64,000 nt of DNA from Hybos culiciformis (lineage: Eukaryota > Arthropoda > Insecta > Diptera > Hybotidae). Under the pieces are notes generated by a model. The model made no database searches. It was not told where the DNA came from and saw only the letters and a list, made by a program, of their open reading frames with translations. The stretch is from assembly GCA_964007475.1 (NCBI GenBank), contig CAXFZM010000026.1:1-64000 (forward strand), in the 5' to 3' direction. A program made the translations under genes and the position numbers. Below, piece after piece: positions 8,328-21,900 of the stretch (its first letter is position 1; the number at the start of each line of letters is the position of its first letter).

Positions 8328-11300
8328 CCAAAAACGGAGGTTCTCCGAGGTCTGGAGCCGGAGTAATGAACAAAAAACCAGTCCAAAGTCAACATTTTAT
8401 GTGTTAAAGTTAGGGGGTTTGTTCACCTTATCGTTTATTTCTCCGGATCTAGAAAACCGATTTTCATAAAAATTGCACAGAAAGAAGCGTAATTTCTAGA
8501 CCTTTAATTTAAGCCAAAAACGGAGGTCCGCCGAAGTCTGGAGCCGGAGTAATGAACAAAAAACCAGCCCAAAGTCAACATTTTATGTGTTAAAGTTAGG
8601 GGGTTTGCTCACCTTATCGTTTATTTCTCCGGATCTATAAAACCGATTTTCATAAAAATTGCACAGAAAGAAGCGTAATTTCTAGACCTTTAATTTAAGC
8701 CAAAAACGGAGGTCCGCCGAAGTCTGGAGCCGGAGTAATGAACAAAAAACCAGCCCAAAGTCAACATTTTATGTGTTAAAGTTAGGGGGTTTGCTCACCT
8801 TATCGTTTATTTCTCCGGATCTAGAAAACCGATTTTCATAAAAATTGCACAGAAAGAAGCGTAATTTCTAGAGCTTTAATTTAAGCCAAAAACGGAGGTC
8901 CGCCGAAGTCTGGAGCCGGAGTAATGAACAAAAAACCAGCCCAAAGTCAACATTTTATGTGTTAAAGTTAGGGGGTTTGCTCACCTTATCGTTTATTTCT
9001 CCGGATCTAGAAAACCGATTTTCATAAAAATTGCACAGAAAGAAGCGTAATTTCTAGACCTTTAATTTAAGCCAAAAACGGAGGTTCTCCGAGGTCTGGA
9101 GCCGGAGTAATGAACAAAAAACCAGCCCAAAGTCAACATTTTATGTGGTAAAGTTAGGGGGTTTGCTCACCTAATCGTTTATTTCTCCGGATCTAGAAAA
9201 CCGATTTTCATAAAAATCGCACAGAAAGAAGCGTAATTTCTAGAGCTTTAATTTAAGCCAAAAACGGAGGTCCGCCGAAGTCTGGAGCCGGAGTAATGAA
9301 CAAAAAACCAACCCAAAGTCAACATTTTATGTGTTAAAGTTAGGGGGTTTGCTCACCTTATCGTTTATTTCTCCGGATCTAGAAAACCGATTTTCATAAA
9401 AATTGCACAGAAAGAAGCGTAATTTCTAGACCTTTAATTTAAGCCAAAAACGGAGGTTCTCCGAGGTCTGGAGCCGGAGTAATGAACAAAAAACCAGCCC
9501 AAAGTCAACATTTTATGTGTTAAAGTTAGGGGGTTTGCTCACCTTATCGTTTATTTCTCCGGATCTAGAAAACCGATTTTCATAAAAATTGCACAGAAAG
9601 AAGCGTAATTTTTAGACCTTTAATTTAAGGCAAAAACGGAGGTTCGCCGAAGTCTGGAGCCGGAGTAATAAACAAAAAACCAGCCCAAAGTCAACATTTT
9701 ATGTGTTAAAGTTAGGGGGTTTGCTCACCTTATCGTTTATTTCTCCGGATCTAGAAAACCGACTTTCATAAAAATTGCACAGAAAGAAGCGTAATTTCTA
9801 GACCTTTAATTTAAGCCAAAAACGGAGGTTCTCCGAGGTCTGGAGCCGGAGTAATGAACAAAAAACCAGTCCAAAGTCAACATTTTATGTGTTAAAGTTA
9901 GGGGGTTTGTTCACCTTATCGTTTATTTCTCCGGATCTAGAAAACCGATTTTCATAAAAATTGCACAGAAAGAAGCGTAATTTCTAGACCTTTAATTTAA
10001 GCCAAAAACGGAGGTCCGCCGAAGTCTGGAGCCGGAGTAATGAACAAAAAACCAGCCCAAAGTCAACATTTTATGTGTTAAAGTTAGGGGGTTTGCTCAC
10101 CTTATCGTTTATTTCTCCGGATCTATAAAACCGATTTTCATAAAAATTGCACAGAAAGAAGCGTAATTTCTAGACCTTTAATTTAAGCCAAAAACGGAGG
10201 TCCGCCGAAGTCTGGAGCCGGAGTAATGAACAAAAAACCAGCCCAAAGTCAACATTTTATGTGTTAAAGTTAGGGGGTTTGCTCACCTTATCGTTTATTT
10301 CTCCGGATCTAGAAAACCGATTTTCATAAAAATTGCACAGAAAGAAGCGTAATTTCTAGAGCTTTAATTTAAGCCAAAAACGGAGGTCCGCCGAAGTCTG
10401 GAGCCGGAGTAATGAACAAAAAACCAGCCCAAAGTCAACATTTTATGTGTTAAAGTTAGGGGGTTTGCTCACCTTATCGTTTATTTCTCCGGATCTAGAA
10501 AACCGATTTTCATAAAAATTGCACAGAAAGAAGCGTAATTTCTAGACCTTTAATTTAAGCCAAAAACGGAGGTTCTCCGAGGTCTGGAGCCGGAGTAATG
10601 AACAAAAAACCAGCCCAAAGTCAACATTTTATGTGGTAAAGTTAGGGGGTTTGCTCACCTTATCGTTTATTTCTCCGGATCTAGAAAACCGATTTTCATA
10701 AAAATCGCACAGAAAGAAGCGTAATTTCTAGAGCTTTAATTTAAGCCAAAAACGGAGGTCCGCCGAAGTCTGGAGCCGGAGTAATGAACAAAAAACCAAC
10801 CCAAAGTCAACATTTTATGTGTTAAAGTTAGGGGGTTTGCTCACCTTATCGTTTATTTCTCCGGATCTAGAAAACCGATTTTCATAAAAATTGCACAGAA
10901 AGAAGCGTAATTTCTAGAGCTTTAATTTAAGCCAAAAACGGAGGTCCGCCGAAGTCTGGAGCCGGAGTAATGAACAAAAAACCAGCCCAAAGTCAACATT
11001 TTATGTGTTAAAGTTAGGGGGTTTGCTCACCTTATCGTTTATTTCTCCGGATCTAGAAAACCGATTTTCATAAAAATTGCACAGAAAGAAGCGTAATTTC
11101 TAGACCTTTAATTTAAGCCAAAAACGGAGGTTCTCCGAGGTCTGGAGCCGGAGTAATGAACAAAAAACCAGCCCAAAGTCAACATTTTATGTGGTAAAGT
11201 TAGGGGGTTTGCTCACCTTATCGTTTATTTCTCCGGATCTAGAAAACCGATTTTCATAAAAATCGCACAGAAAGAAGCGTAATTTCTAGAGCTTTAATTT

Positions 11301-14300
11301 AAGCCAAAAACGGAGGTCCGCCGAAGTCTGGAGCCGGAGTAATGAACAAAAAACCAACCCAAAGTCAACATTTTATGTGTTAAAGTTAGGGGGTTTGCTC
11401 ACCTTATCGTTTATTTCTCCGGATCTAGAAAACCGATTTTCATAAAAATTGCACAGAAAGAAGCGTAATTTCTAGACCTTTAATTTAAGCCAAAAACGGA
11501 GGTTCTCCGAGGTCTGGAGCCGGAGTAATGAACAAAAAACCAGCCCAAAGTCAACATTTTATGTGTTAAAGTTAGGGGGTTTGCTCACCTTATCGTTTAT
11601 TTCTCCGGATCTAGAAAACCGATTTTCATAAAAATTGCACAGAAAGAAGCGTAATTTTTAGACCTTTAATTTAAGGCAAAAACGGAGGTTCGCCGAAGTC
11701 TGGAGCCGGAGTAATAAACAAAAAACCAGCCCAAAGTCAACATTTTATGTGTTAAAGTTAGGGGGTTTGCTCACCTTATCGTTTATTTCTCCGGATCTAG
11801 AAAACCGACTTTCATAAAAATTGCACAGAAAGAAGCGTAATTTCTAGACCTTTAATTTAAGCCAAAAACGGAGGTTCTCCGAGGTCTGGAGCCGGAGTAA
11901 TGAACAAAAAACCAGTCCAAAGTCAACATTTTATGTGTTAAAGTTAGGGGGTTTGTTCACCTTATCGTTTATTTCTCCGGATCTAGAAAACCGATTTTCA
12001 TAAAAATTGCACAGAAAGAAGCGTAATTTCTAGACCTTTAATTTAAGCCAAAAACGGAGGTCCGCCGAAGTCTGGAGCCGGAGTAATGAACAAACAACCA
12101 GCCCAAAGTCAACATTTTATGTGTTAAAGTTAGGGGGTTTGCTCACCTTATCGTTTATTTCTCCGGATCTAGAAAACCGATTTTCATAAAAATTGCACAG
12201 AAAGAAGCGTAATTTCTAGAGCTTTAATTTAAGCCAAAAACGGAGGTCCGCCGAAGTCTGGAGCCGGAGTAATGAACAAAAAACCAGCCCAAAGTCAACA
12301 TTTTATGTGTTAAAGTTAGGGGGTTTGCTCACCTTATCGTTTATTTCTCCGGATCTAGAAAACCGATTTTCATAAAAATTGCACAGAAAGAAGCGTAATT
12401 TCTAGACCTTTAATTTAAGCCAAAAACGGAGGTTCTCCGAGGTCTGGAGCCGGAGTAATGAACAAAAAACCAGCCCAAAGTCAACATTTTATGTGTTAAA
12501 GTTAGGGGGTTTGCTCACCTTATCGTTTATTTCTCCAGATCTAGAAAACCGATTTTCATAAAAATTGCACAGAAAGAAGCGTAATTTCTAGAGCTTTAAT
12601 TTAAGCCAAAAACGGAGGTCCGCCGAAGTCTGGAGCCGGAGTAATGAACAAAAAACCAGCCCAAAGTCAACATTTTATGTGTTAAAGTTAGGGGGTTTGC
12701 TCACCTTATCGTTTATTTCTCCGGATCTAGAAAACCGATTTTCATAAAAATTGCACAGAAAGAAGCGTAATTTCTAGACCTTTAATTTAAGCCAAAAACG
12801 GAGGTCCGCCGAAGTCTGGAGCCGGAGTAATGAACAAAAAACCAGCCCAAAGTCAACATTTTATGTGTTAAAGTTAGGGGGTTTGCTCACCTTATCGTTT
12901 ATTTCTCCGGATCTAGAAAACCGATTTTCATAAAAATTGCACAGAAAGAAGCGTAATTTCTAGACCTTTAATTTAAGCCAAAAACAGAGGTTCTCCGATG
13001 TCTGGAGCCGGAGTAATGAACAAAAAACCAGCCCAAAGTCAACATTTTATGTGTTAAAGTTAGGGGGTTTGCTCACCTTATCGTTTATTTCTCCGGATCT
13101 ATAAAACCGATTTTCATAAAAATTGCACAGAAAGAAGCGTAATTTCTAGACCTTTAATTTAAGCCAAAAACGGAGGTCCGCCGAAGTCTGGAGCCGGAGT
13201 AATGAACAAAAAACCAGCCCAAAGTCAACATTTTATGTGTTAAAGTTAGGGGGTTTGCTCACCTTATCGTTTATTTCTCCGGATCTAGAAAACCGATTTT
13301 CATAAAAATTGCACAGAAAGAAGCGTAGTTTCTAGACCTTTAATTTAAGCCAAAAACGGAGGTTCTCCGAGGTCTGGAGCCGGAGTAATGAACAAAAAAC
13401 CAGCCCAAAGTCAACATTTTATGTGTTAAAGTTAGGGGGTTTGCTCACCTTATCGTTTATTTCTCCGTATCTAGAAAACCGATTTTCATAAAAATTGCAC
13501 AGAAAGAAGTGTAATTTCTAGAGCTTTAATTTAAGCCAAAAACGGAGGTCCGCCGAAGTCTGGAGCCGGAGTAATGAACAAAAAACCAGCCCAAAGTCAA
13601 CATTTTATGTGTTAAAGTTAGGGGGTTTGCTCACCTTATCGTTTATTTCTCCGGATCTAGAAAACCGATTTTCATAAAAATTGCAGAGAAAGAAGCGTCA
13701 TTTCTAGACCTTTAATTTAAGCCAAAAACGGAGGTTCTCCGAGGTCTGGAGCCGGAGTAATGAACAAAAAACCAGCCCAAAGTCAACATTTTATGTGTTA
13801 AAGTTAGGGGGTTTGCTCACCTTATCGTTTATTTCTCCGGATCTATAAAACCGATTTTCATAAAAATTGCACAGAAAGAAGCGTAATTTCTAGACCTTTA
13901 ATTTAAGCCAAAAACGGAGGTTCTCCGAGGTCTGGAGCCGGAGTAATGAACAAAAAACCAGTCCAAAGTCAACATTTTATGTGTTAAAGTTAGGGGGTTT
14001 GTTCACCTTATCGTTTATTTCTCCGGATCTAGAAAACCGATTTTCATAAAAATTGCACAGAAAGAAGCGTAATTTCTAGACCTTTAATTTAAGCCAAAAA
14101 CGGAGGTCCGCCGAAGTCTGGAGCCGGAGTAATGAACAAACAACCAGCCCAAAGTCAACATTTTATGTGTTAAAGTTAGGGGGTTTGCTCACCTTATCGT
14201 TTATTTCTCCGGATCTAGAAAACCGATTTTCATAAAAATTGCACAGAAAGAAGCGTAATTTCTAGAGCTTTAATTTAAGCCAAAAACGGAGGTCCGCCGA

Positions 14301-14772
14301 AGTCTGGAGCCGGAGTAATGAACAAAAAACCAGCCCAAAGTCAACATTTTATGTGTTAAAGTTAGGGGGTTTGCTCACCTTATCGTTTATTTCTCCGGAT
14401 CTAGAAAACCGATTTTCATAAAAATTGCACAGAAAGAAGCGTAATTTCTAGACCTTTAATTTAAGCCAAAAACGGAGGTTCTCCGAGGTCTGGAGCCGGA
14501 GTAATGAACAAAAAACCAGCCCAAAGTCAACATTTTATGTGTTAAAGTTAGGGGGTTTGCTCACCTTATCGTTTATTTCTCCAGATCTAGAAAACCGATT
14601 TTCATAAAAATTGCACAGAAAGAAGCGTAATTTCTAGAGCTTTAATTTAAGCCAAAAACGGAGGTCCGCCGAAGTCTGGAGCCGGAGTAATGAACAAAAA
14701 ACCAGCCCAAAGTCAACATTTTATGTGTTAAAGTTAGGGGGTTTGCTCACCTTATCGTTTATTTCTCCGGAT

Positions 14773-17748
14773 CTATAAAACCGATTTTCATAAAAATTGC
14801 ACAGAAAGAAGCGTAATTTCTAGACCTTTAATTTAAGCCAAAAACGGAGGTCCGCCGAAGTCTGGAGCCGGAGTAATGAACAAAAAACCAGCCCAAAGTC
14901 AACATTTTATGTGTTAAAGTTAGGGGGTTTGCTCACCTTATCGTTTATTTCTCCGGATCTAGAAAACCGATTTTCATAAAAATTGCACAGAAAGAAGCGT
15001 AATTTCTAGAGCTTTAATTTAAGCCAAAAACGGAGGTACGCCGAAGTCTGGAGCCGGAGTAATGAACAAAAAACCAGCCCAAAGTCAACATTTTATGTGT
15101 TAAAGTTAGGGGGTTTGCTCACCTTATCGTTTATTTCTCCGGATCTAGAAAACCGATTTTCATAAAAATTGCACAGAAAGAAGCGTAATTTCTAGACCTT
15201 TAATTTAAGCCAAAAACGGAGGTTCTCCGAGGTCTGGAGCCGGAGTAATGAACAAAAAACCAGCCCAAAGTCAACATTTTATGTGGTAAAGTTAGGGGGT
15301 TTGCTCACCTTATCGTTTATTTCTCCGGATCTAGAAAACCGATTTTCATAAAAATCGCACAGAAAGAAGCGTAATTTCTAGAGCTTTAATTTAAGCCAAA
15401 AACGGAGGTCCGCCGAAGTCTGGAGCCGGAGTAATGAACAAAAAACCAACCCAAAGTCAACATTTTATGTGTTAAAGTTAGGGGGTTTGCTCACCTTATC
15501 GTTTATTTCTCCGGATCTAGAAAACCGATTTTCATAAAAATTGCACAGAAAGAAGCGTAATTTCTAGACCTTTAATTTAAGCCAAAAACGGAGGTTCTCC
15601 GAGGTCTGGAGCCGGAGTAATGAACAAAAAACCAGCCCAAAGTCAACATTTTATGTGTTAAAGTTAGGGGGTTTGCTCACATTATCGTTTATTTCTCCGG
15701 ATCTAGAAAACCGATTTTCATAAAAATTGCACAGAAAGAAGCGTAATTTCTAGACCTTTAATTTAAGCCAAAAACGGAGGTCCGCCGAAGTCTGGAGCCG
15801 GAGTAATGAACAAAAAACCAGCCCAAAGTCAACATTTTATGTGTTAAAGTTAGGGGGTTTGCTCACCTTATCGTTTATTTCTCCGGATCTAGAAAACCGA
15901 TTTTCATAAAAATTGCACAGAAAGAAGCGTAATTTCTAGACCTTTAATTTAAGCCAAAAACAGAGGTTCTCCGATGTCTGGAGCCGGAGTAATGAACAAA
16001 AAACCAGCCCAAAGTCAACATTTTATGTGTTAAAGTTAGGGGGTTTGCTCACCTTATCGTTTATTTCTCCGGATCTATAAAACCGATTTTCATAAAAATT
16101 GCACAGAAAGAAGCGTAATTTCTAGACCTTTAATTTAAGCCAAAAACGGAGGTCCGCCGAAGTCTGGAGCCGGAGTAATGAACAAAAAACCAGCCCAAAG
16201 TCAACATTTTATGTGTTAAAGTTAGGGGGTTTGCTCACCTTATCGTTTATTTCTCCGGATCTAGAAAACCGATTTTCATAAAAATTGCACAGAAAGAAGC
16301 GTAGTTTCTAGACCTTTAATTTAAGCCAAAAACGGAGGTTCTCCGAGGTCTGGAGCCGGAGTAATGAACAAAAAACCAGCCCAAAGTCAACATTTTATGT
16401 GTTAAAGTTAGGGGGTTTGCTCACCTTATCGTTTATTTCTCCGTATCTAGAAAACCGATTTTCATAAAAATTGCACAGAAAGAAGTGTAATTTCTAGAGC
16501 TTTAATTTAAGCCAAAAACGGAGGTCCGCCGAAGTCTGGAGCCGGAGTAATGAACAAAAAACCAGCCCAAAGTCAACATTTTATGTGTTAAAGTTAGGGG
16601 GTTTGCTCACCTTATCGTTTATTTCTCCGGATCTAGAAAACCGATTTTCATAAAAATTGCAGAGAAAGAAGCGTCATTTCTAGACCTTTAATTTAAGCCA
16701 AAAACGGAGGTTCTCCGAGGTCTGGAGCCGGAGTAATGAACAAAAAACCAGCCCAAAGTCAACATTTTATGTGTTAAAGTTAGGGGGTTTGCTCACCTTA
16801 TCGTTTATTTCTCCGGATCTATAAAACCGATTTTCATAAAAATTGCACAGAAAGAAGCGTAATTTCTAGACCTTTAATTTAAGCCAAAAACGGAGGTTCT
16901 CCGAGGTCTGGAGCCGGAGTAATGAACAAAAAACCAGTCCAAAGTCAACATTTTATGTGTTAAAGTTAGGGGGTTTGTTCACCTTATCGTTTATTTCTCC
17001 GGATCTAGAAAACCGATTTTCATAAAAATTGCACAGAAAGAAGCGTAATTTCTAGACCTTTAATTTAAGCCAAAAACGGAGGTCCGCCGAAGTCTGGAGC
17101 CGGAGTAATGAACAAACAACCAGCCCAAAGTCAACATTTTATGTGTTAAAGTTAGGGGGTTTGCTCACCTTATCGTTTATTTCTCCGGATCTAGAAAACC
17201 GATTTTCATAAAAATTGCACAGAAAGAAGCGTAATTTCTAGAGCTTTAATTTAAGCCAAAAACGGAGGTCCGCCGAAGTCTGGAGCCGGAGTAATGAACA
17301 AAAAACCAGCCCAAAGTCAACATTTTATGTGTTAAAGTTAGGGGGTTTGCTCACCTTATCGTTTATTTCTCCGGATCTAGAAAACCGATTTTCATAAAAA
17401 TTGCACAGAAAGAAGCGTAATTTCTAGACCTTTAATTTAAGCCAAAAACGGAGGTTCTCCGAGGTCTGGAGCCGGAGTAATGAACAAAAAACCAGCCCAA
17501 AGTCAACATTTTATGTGTTAAAGTTAGGGGGTTTGCTCACCTTATCGTTTATTTCTCCAGATCTAGAAAACCGATTTTCATAAAAATTGCACAGAAAGAA
17601 GCGTAATTTCTAGAGCTTTAATTTAAGCCAAAAACGGAGGTCCGCCGAAGTCTGGAGCCGGAGTAATGAACAAAAAACCAGCCCAAAGTCAACATTTTAT
17701 GTGTTAAAGTTAGGGGGTTTGCTCACCTTATCGTTTATTTCTCCGGAT
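14773..17748 (+). repeat. Block Y, 16 monomers (2,976 bp): internally deleted derivative of X
   Basis: The left part matches X from 7,148: GTACGCC at 15,036 and CATTATCG at 15,680 are both offset 7,625 bp. The right part matches the end of X at offset 2,976: CAGAGGTTCTCCGATG at 15,961, AAGTGTAAT at about 16,486, GCAGAG at 16,659 and T at 16,936. The switch lies between about 15,690 and 15,780, after CATTATCG and where X has ATTTTTAGACC but Y has ATTTCTAGACC. Y is therefore X lacking 25 monomers, as expected from unequal exchange or intrachromatid deletion between misaligned monomers. Confidence 0.85.
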
Positions 17749-18743
17749 CTATAAAACCGATTTTCATAAAAATTGCACAGAAAGAAGCGTAATTTCTAGA
17801 CCTTTAATTTAAGCCAAAAACGGAGGTCCGCCGAAGTCTGGAGCCGGAGTAATGAACAAAAAACCAGCCCAAAGTCAACATTTTATGTGTTAAAGTTAGG
17901 GGGTTTGCTCACCTTATCGTTTATTTCTCCGGATCTAGAAAACCGATTTTCATAAAAATTGCACAGAAAGAAGCGTAATTTCTAGAGCTTTAATTTAAGC
18001 CAAAAACGGAGGTACGCCGAAGTCTGGAGCCGGAGTAATGAACAAAAAACCAGCCCAAAGTCAACATTTTATGTGTTAAAGTTAGGGGGTTTGCTCACCT
18101 TATCGTTTATTTCTCCGGATCTAGAAAACCGATTTTCATAAAAATTGCACAGAAAGAAGCGTAATTTCTAGACCTTTAATTTAAGCCAAAAACGGAGGTT
18201 CTCCGAGGTCTGGAGCCGGAGTAATGAACAAAAAACCAGCCCAAAGTCAACATTTTATGTGGTAAAGTTAGGGGGTTTGCTCACCTTATCGTTTATTTCT
18301 CCGGATCTAGAAAACCGATTTTCATAAAAATCGCACAGAAAGAAGCGTAATTTCTAGAGCTTTAATTTAAGCCAAAAACGGAGGTCCGCCGAAGTCTGGA
18401 GCCGGAGTAATGAACAAAAAACCAACCCAAAGTCAACATTTTATGTGTTAAAGTTAGGGGGTTTGCTCACCTTATCGTTTATTTCTCCGGATCTAGAAAA
18501 CCGATTTTCATAAAAATTGCACAGAAAGAAGCGTAATTTCTAGACCTTTAATTTAAGCCAAAAACGGAGGTTCTCCGAGGTCTGGAGCCGGAGTAATGAA
18601 CAAAAAACCAGCCCAAAGTCAACATTTTATGTGTTAAAGTTAGGGGGTTTGCTCACATTATCGTTTATTTCTCCGGATCTAGAAAACCGATTTTCATAAA
18701 AATTGCACAGAAAGAAGCGTAATTTTTAGACCTTTAATTTAAG

Positions 18744-18928
18744 GCAAAAACGGAGGTTCGCCGAAGTCTGGAGCCGGAGTAATAAACAAAAAACCAGCCC
18801 AAAGTCAACATTTTATGTGTTAAAGTTAGGGGGTTTGCTCACCTTATCGTTTATTTCTCCGGATCTAGAAAACCAACTTTCAAAAAATTTCACAGAAAGA
18901 AGCGTAATTTCTAGACCTTTAATTTAAG
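18744..18928 (+). repeat. Sister of the 185-bp type C monomer
   Basis: It carries the same clustered changes as the copy at 8,143, displaced 10,601 bp (57 monomers less the one base). A multi-change allele at this displacement, embedded in matching flanks, supports segmental duplication rather than recurrent mutation. Confidence 0.9.
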
Positions 18929-21900
18929 CCAAAAACGGAGGTTCTCCGAGGTCTGGAGCCGGAGTAATGAACAAAAAACCAGTCCAAAGTCAACATTTTA
19001 TGTGTTAAAGTTAGGGGGTTTGTTCACCTTATCGTTTATTTCTCCGGATCTAGAAAACCGATTTTCATAAAAATTGCACAGAAAGAAGCGTAATTTCTAG
19101 ACCTTTAATTTAAGCCAAAAACGGAGGTCCGCCGAAGTCTGGAGCCGGAGTAATGAACAAAAAACCAGCCCAAAGTCAACATTTTATGTGTTAAAGTTAG
19201 GGGGTTTGCTCACCTTATCGTTTATTTCTCCGGATCTATAAAACCGATTTTCATAAAAATTGCACAGAAAGAAGCGTAATTTCTAGACCTTTAATTTAAG
19301 CCAAAAACGGAGGTCCGCCGAAGTCTGGAGCCGGAGTAATGAACAAAAAACCAGCCCAAAGTCAACATTTTATGTGTTAAAGTTAGGGGGTTTGCTCACC
19401 TTATCGTTTATTTCTCCGGATCTAGAAAACCGATTTTCATAAAAATTGCACAGAAAGAAGCGTAATTTCTAGAGCTTTAATTTAAGCCAAAAACGGAGGT
19501 CCGCCGAAGTCTGGAGCCGGAGTAATGAACAAAAAACCAGCCCAAAGTCAACATTTTATGTGTTAAAGTTAGGGGGTTTGCTCACCTTATCGTTTATTTC
19601 TCCGGATCTAGAAAACCGATTTTCATAAAAATTGCACAGAAAGAAGCGTAATTTCTAGACCTTTAATTTAAGCCAAAAACGGAGGTTCTCCGAGGTCTGG
19701 AGCCGGAGTAATGAACAAAAAACCAGCCCAAAGTCAACATTTTATGTGGTAAAGTTAGGGGGTTTGCTCACCTAATCGTTTATTTCTCCGGATCTAGAAA
19801 ACCGATTTTCATAAAAATCGCACAGAAAGAAGCGTAATTTCTAGAGCTTTAATTTAAGCCAAAAACGGAGGTCCGCCGAAGTCTGGAGCCGGAGTAATGA
19901 ACAAAAAACCAACCCAAAGTCAACATTTTATGTGTTAAAGTTAGGGGGTTTGCTCACCTTATCGTTTATTTCTCCGGATCTAGAAAACCGATTTTCATAA
20001 AAATTGCACAGAAAGAAGCGTAATTTCTAGACCTTTAATTTAAGCCAAAAACGGAGGTTCTCCGAGGTCTGGAGCCGGAGTAATGAACAAAAAACCAGCC
20101 CAAAGTCAACATTTTATGTGTTAAAGTTAGGGGGTTTGCTCACCTTATCGTTTATTTCTCCGGATCTAGAAAACCGATTTTCATAAAAATTGCACAGAAA
20201 GAAGCGTAATTTTTAGACCTTTAATTTAAGGCAAAAACGGAGGTTCGCCGAAGTCTGGAGCCGGAGTAATAAACAAAAAACCAGCCCAAAGTCAACATTT
20301 TATGTGTTAAAGTTAGGGGGTTTGCTCACCTTATCGTTTATTTCTCCGGATCTAGAAAACCGACTTTCATAAAAATTGCACAGAAAGAAGCGTAATTTCT
20401 AGACCTTTAATTTAAGCCAAAAACGGAGGTTCTCCGAGGTCTGGAGCCGGAGTAATGAACAAAAAACCAGTCCAAAGTCAACATTTTATGTGTTAAAGTT
20501 AGGGGGTTTGTTCACCTTATCGTTTATTTCTCCGGATCTAGAAAACCGATTTTCATAAAAATTGCACAGAAAGAAGCGTAATTTCTAGACCTTTAATTTA
20601 AGCCAAAAACGGAGGTCCGCCGAAGTCTGGAGCCGGAGTAATGAACAAAAAACCAGCCCAAAGTCAACATTTTATGTGTTAAAGTTAGGGGGTTTGCTCA
20701 CCTTATCGTTTATTTCTCCGGATCTATAAAACCGATTTTCATAAAAATTGCACAGAAAGAAGCGTAATTTCTAGACCTTTAATTTAAGCCAAAAACGGAG
20801 GTCCGCCGAAGTCTGGAGCCGGAGTAATGAACAAAAAACCAGCCCAAAGTCAACATTTTATGTGTTAAAGTTAGGGGGTTTGCTCACCTTATCGTTTATT
20901 TCTCCGGATCTAGAAAACCGATTTTCATAAAAATTGCACAGAAAGAAGCGTAATTTCTAGAGCTTTAATTTAAGCCAAAAACGGAGGTCCGCCGAAGTCT
21001 GGAGCCGGAGTAATGAACAAAAAACCAGCCCAAAGTCAACATTTTATGTGTTAAAGTTAGGGGGTTTGCTCACCTTATCGTTTATTTCTCTGGATCTAGA
21101 AAACCGATTTTCATAAAAATTGCACAGAAAGAAGCGTAATTTCTAGACCTTTAATTTAAGCCAAAAACGGAGGTTCTCCGAGGTCTGGAGCCGGAGTAAT
21201 GAACAAAAAACCAGCCCAAAGTCAACATTTTATGTGGTAAAGTTAGGGGGTTTGCTCACCTTATCGTTTATTTCTCCGGATCTAGAAAACCGATTTTCAT
21301 AAAAATCGCACAGAAAGAAGCGTAATTTCTAGAGCTTTAATTTAAGCCAAAAACGGAGGTCCGCCGAAGTCTGGAGCCGGAGTAATGAACAAAAAACCAA
21401 CCCAAAGTCAACATTTTATGTGTTAAAGTTAGGGGGTTTGCTCACCTTATCGTTTATTTCTCCGGATCTAGAAAACCGATTTTCATAAAAATTGCACAGA
21501 AAGAAGCGTAATTTCTAGAGCTTTAATTTAAGCCAAAAACGGAGGTCCGCCGAAGTCTGGAGCCGGAGTAATGAACAAAAAACCAGCCCAAAGTCAACAT
21601 TTTATGTGTTAAAGTTAGGGGGTTTGCTCACCTTATCGTTTATTTCTCCGGATCTAGAAAACCGATTTTCATAAAAATTGCACAGAAAGAAGCGTAATTT
21701 CTAGACCTTTAATTTAAGCCAAAAACGGAGGTTCTCCGAGGTCTGGAGCCGGAGTAATGAACAAAAAACCAGCCCAAAGTCAACATTTTATGTGGTAAAG
21801 TTAGGGGGTTTGCTCACCTTATCGTTTATTTCTCCGGATCTAGAAAACCGATTTTCATAAAAATCGCACAGAAAGAAGCGTAATTTCTAGAGCTTTAATT

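Larger units (their letters stand above)
7148..14772 (+). repeat. Higher-order repeat unit X, 41 monomers (7,625 bp)
   Basis: The unit is bounded by CTATAAAAC alleles at 7,148 and 14,773. Markers in order: GTACGCC (7411), CATTATCG (8055), C monomer with 1-bp loss (8143), T (8380), CTAATCG (9171), T (9868), T (11914), CAGAGGTTCTCCGATG (12985), GTAGTTTC (about 13327), AAGTGTAAT (about 13510), GCAGAG with GTCATTT (13683) and T (13960). All reappear in X' with a constant offset of 10,601 bp (57 monomers less 1 bp). Inside X the T spacing of 8, 11 and 11 monomers suggests older sub-blocks. Confidence 0.88.
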
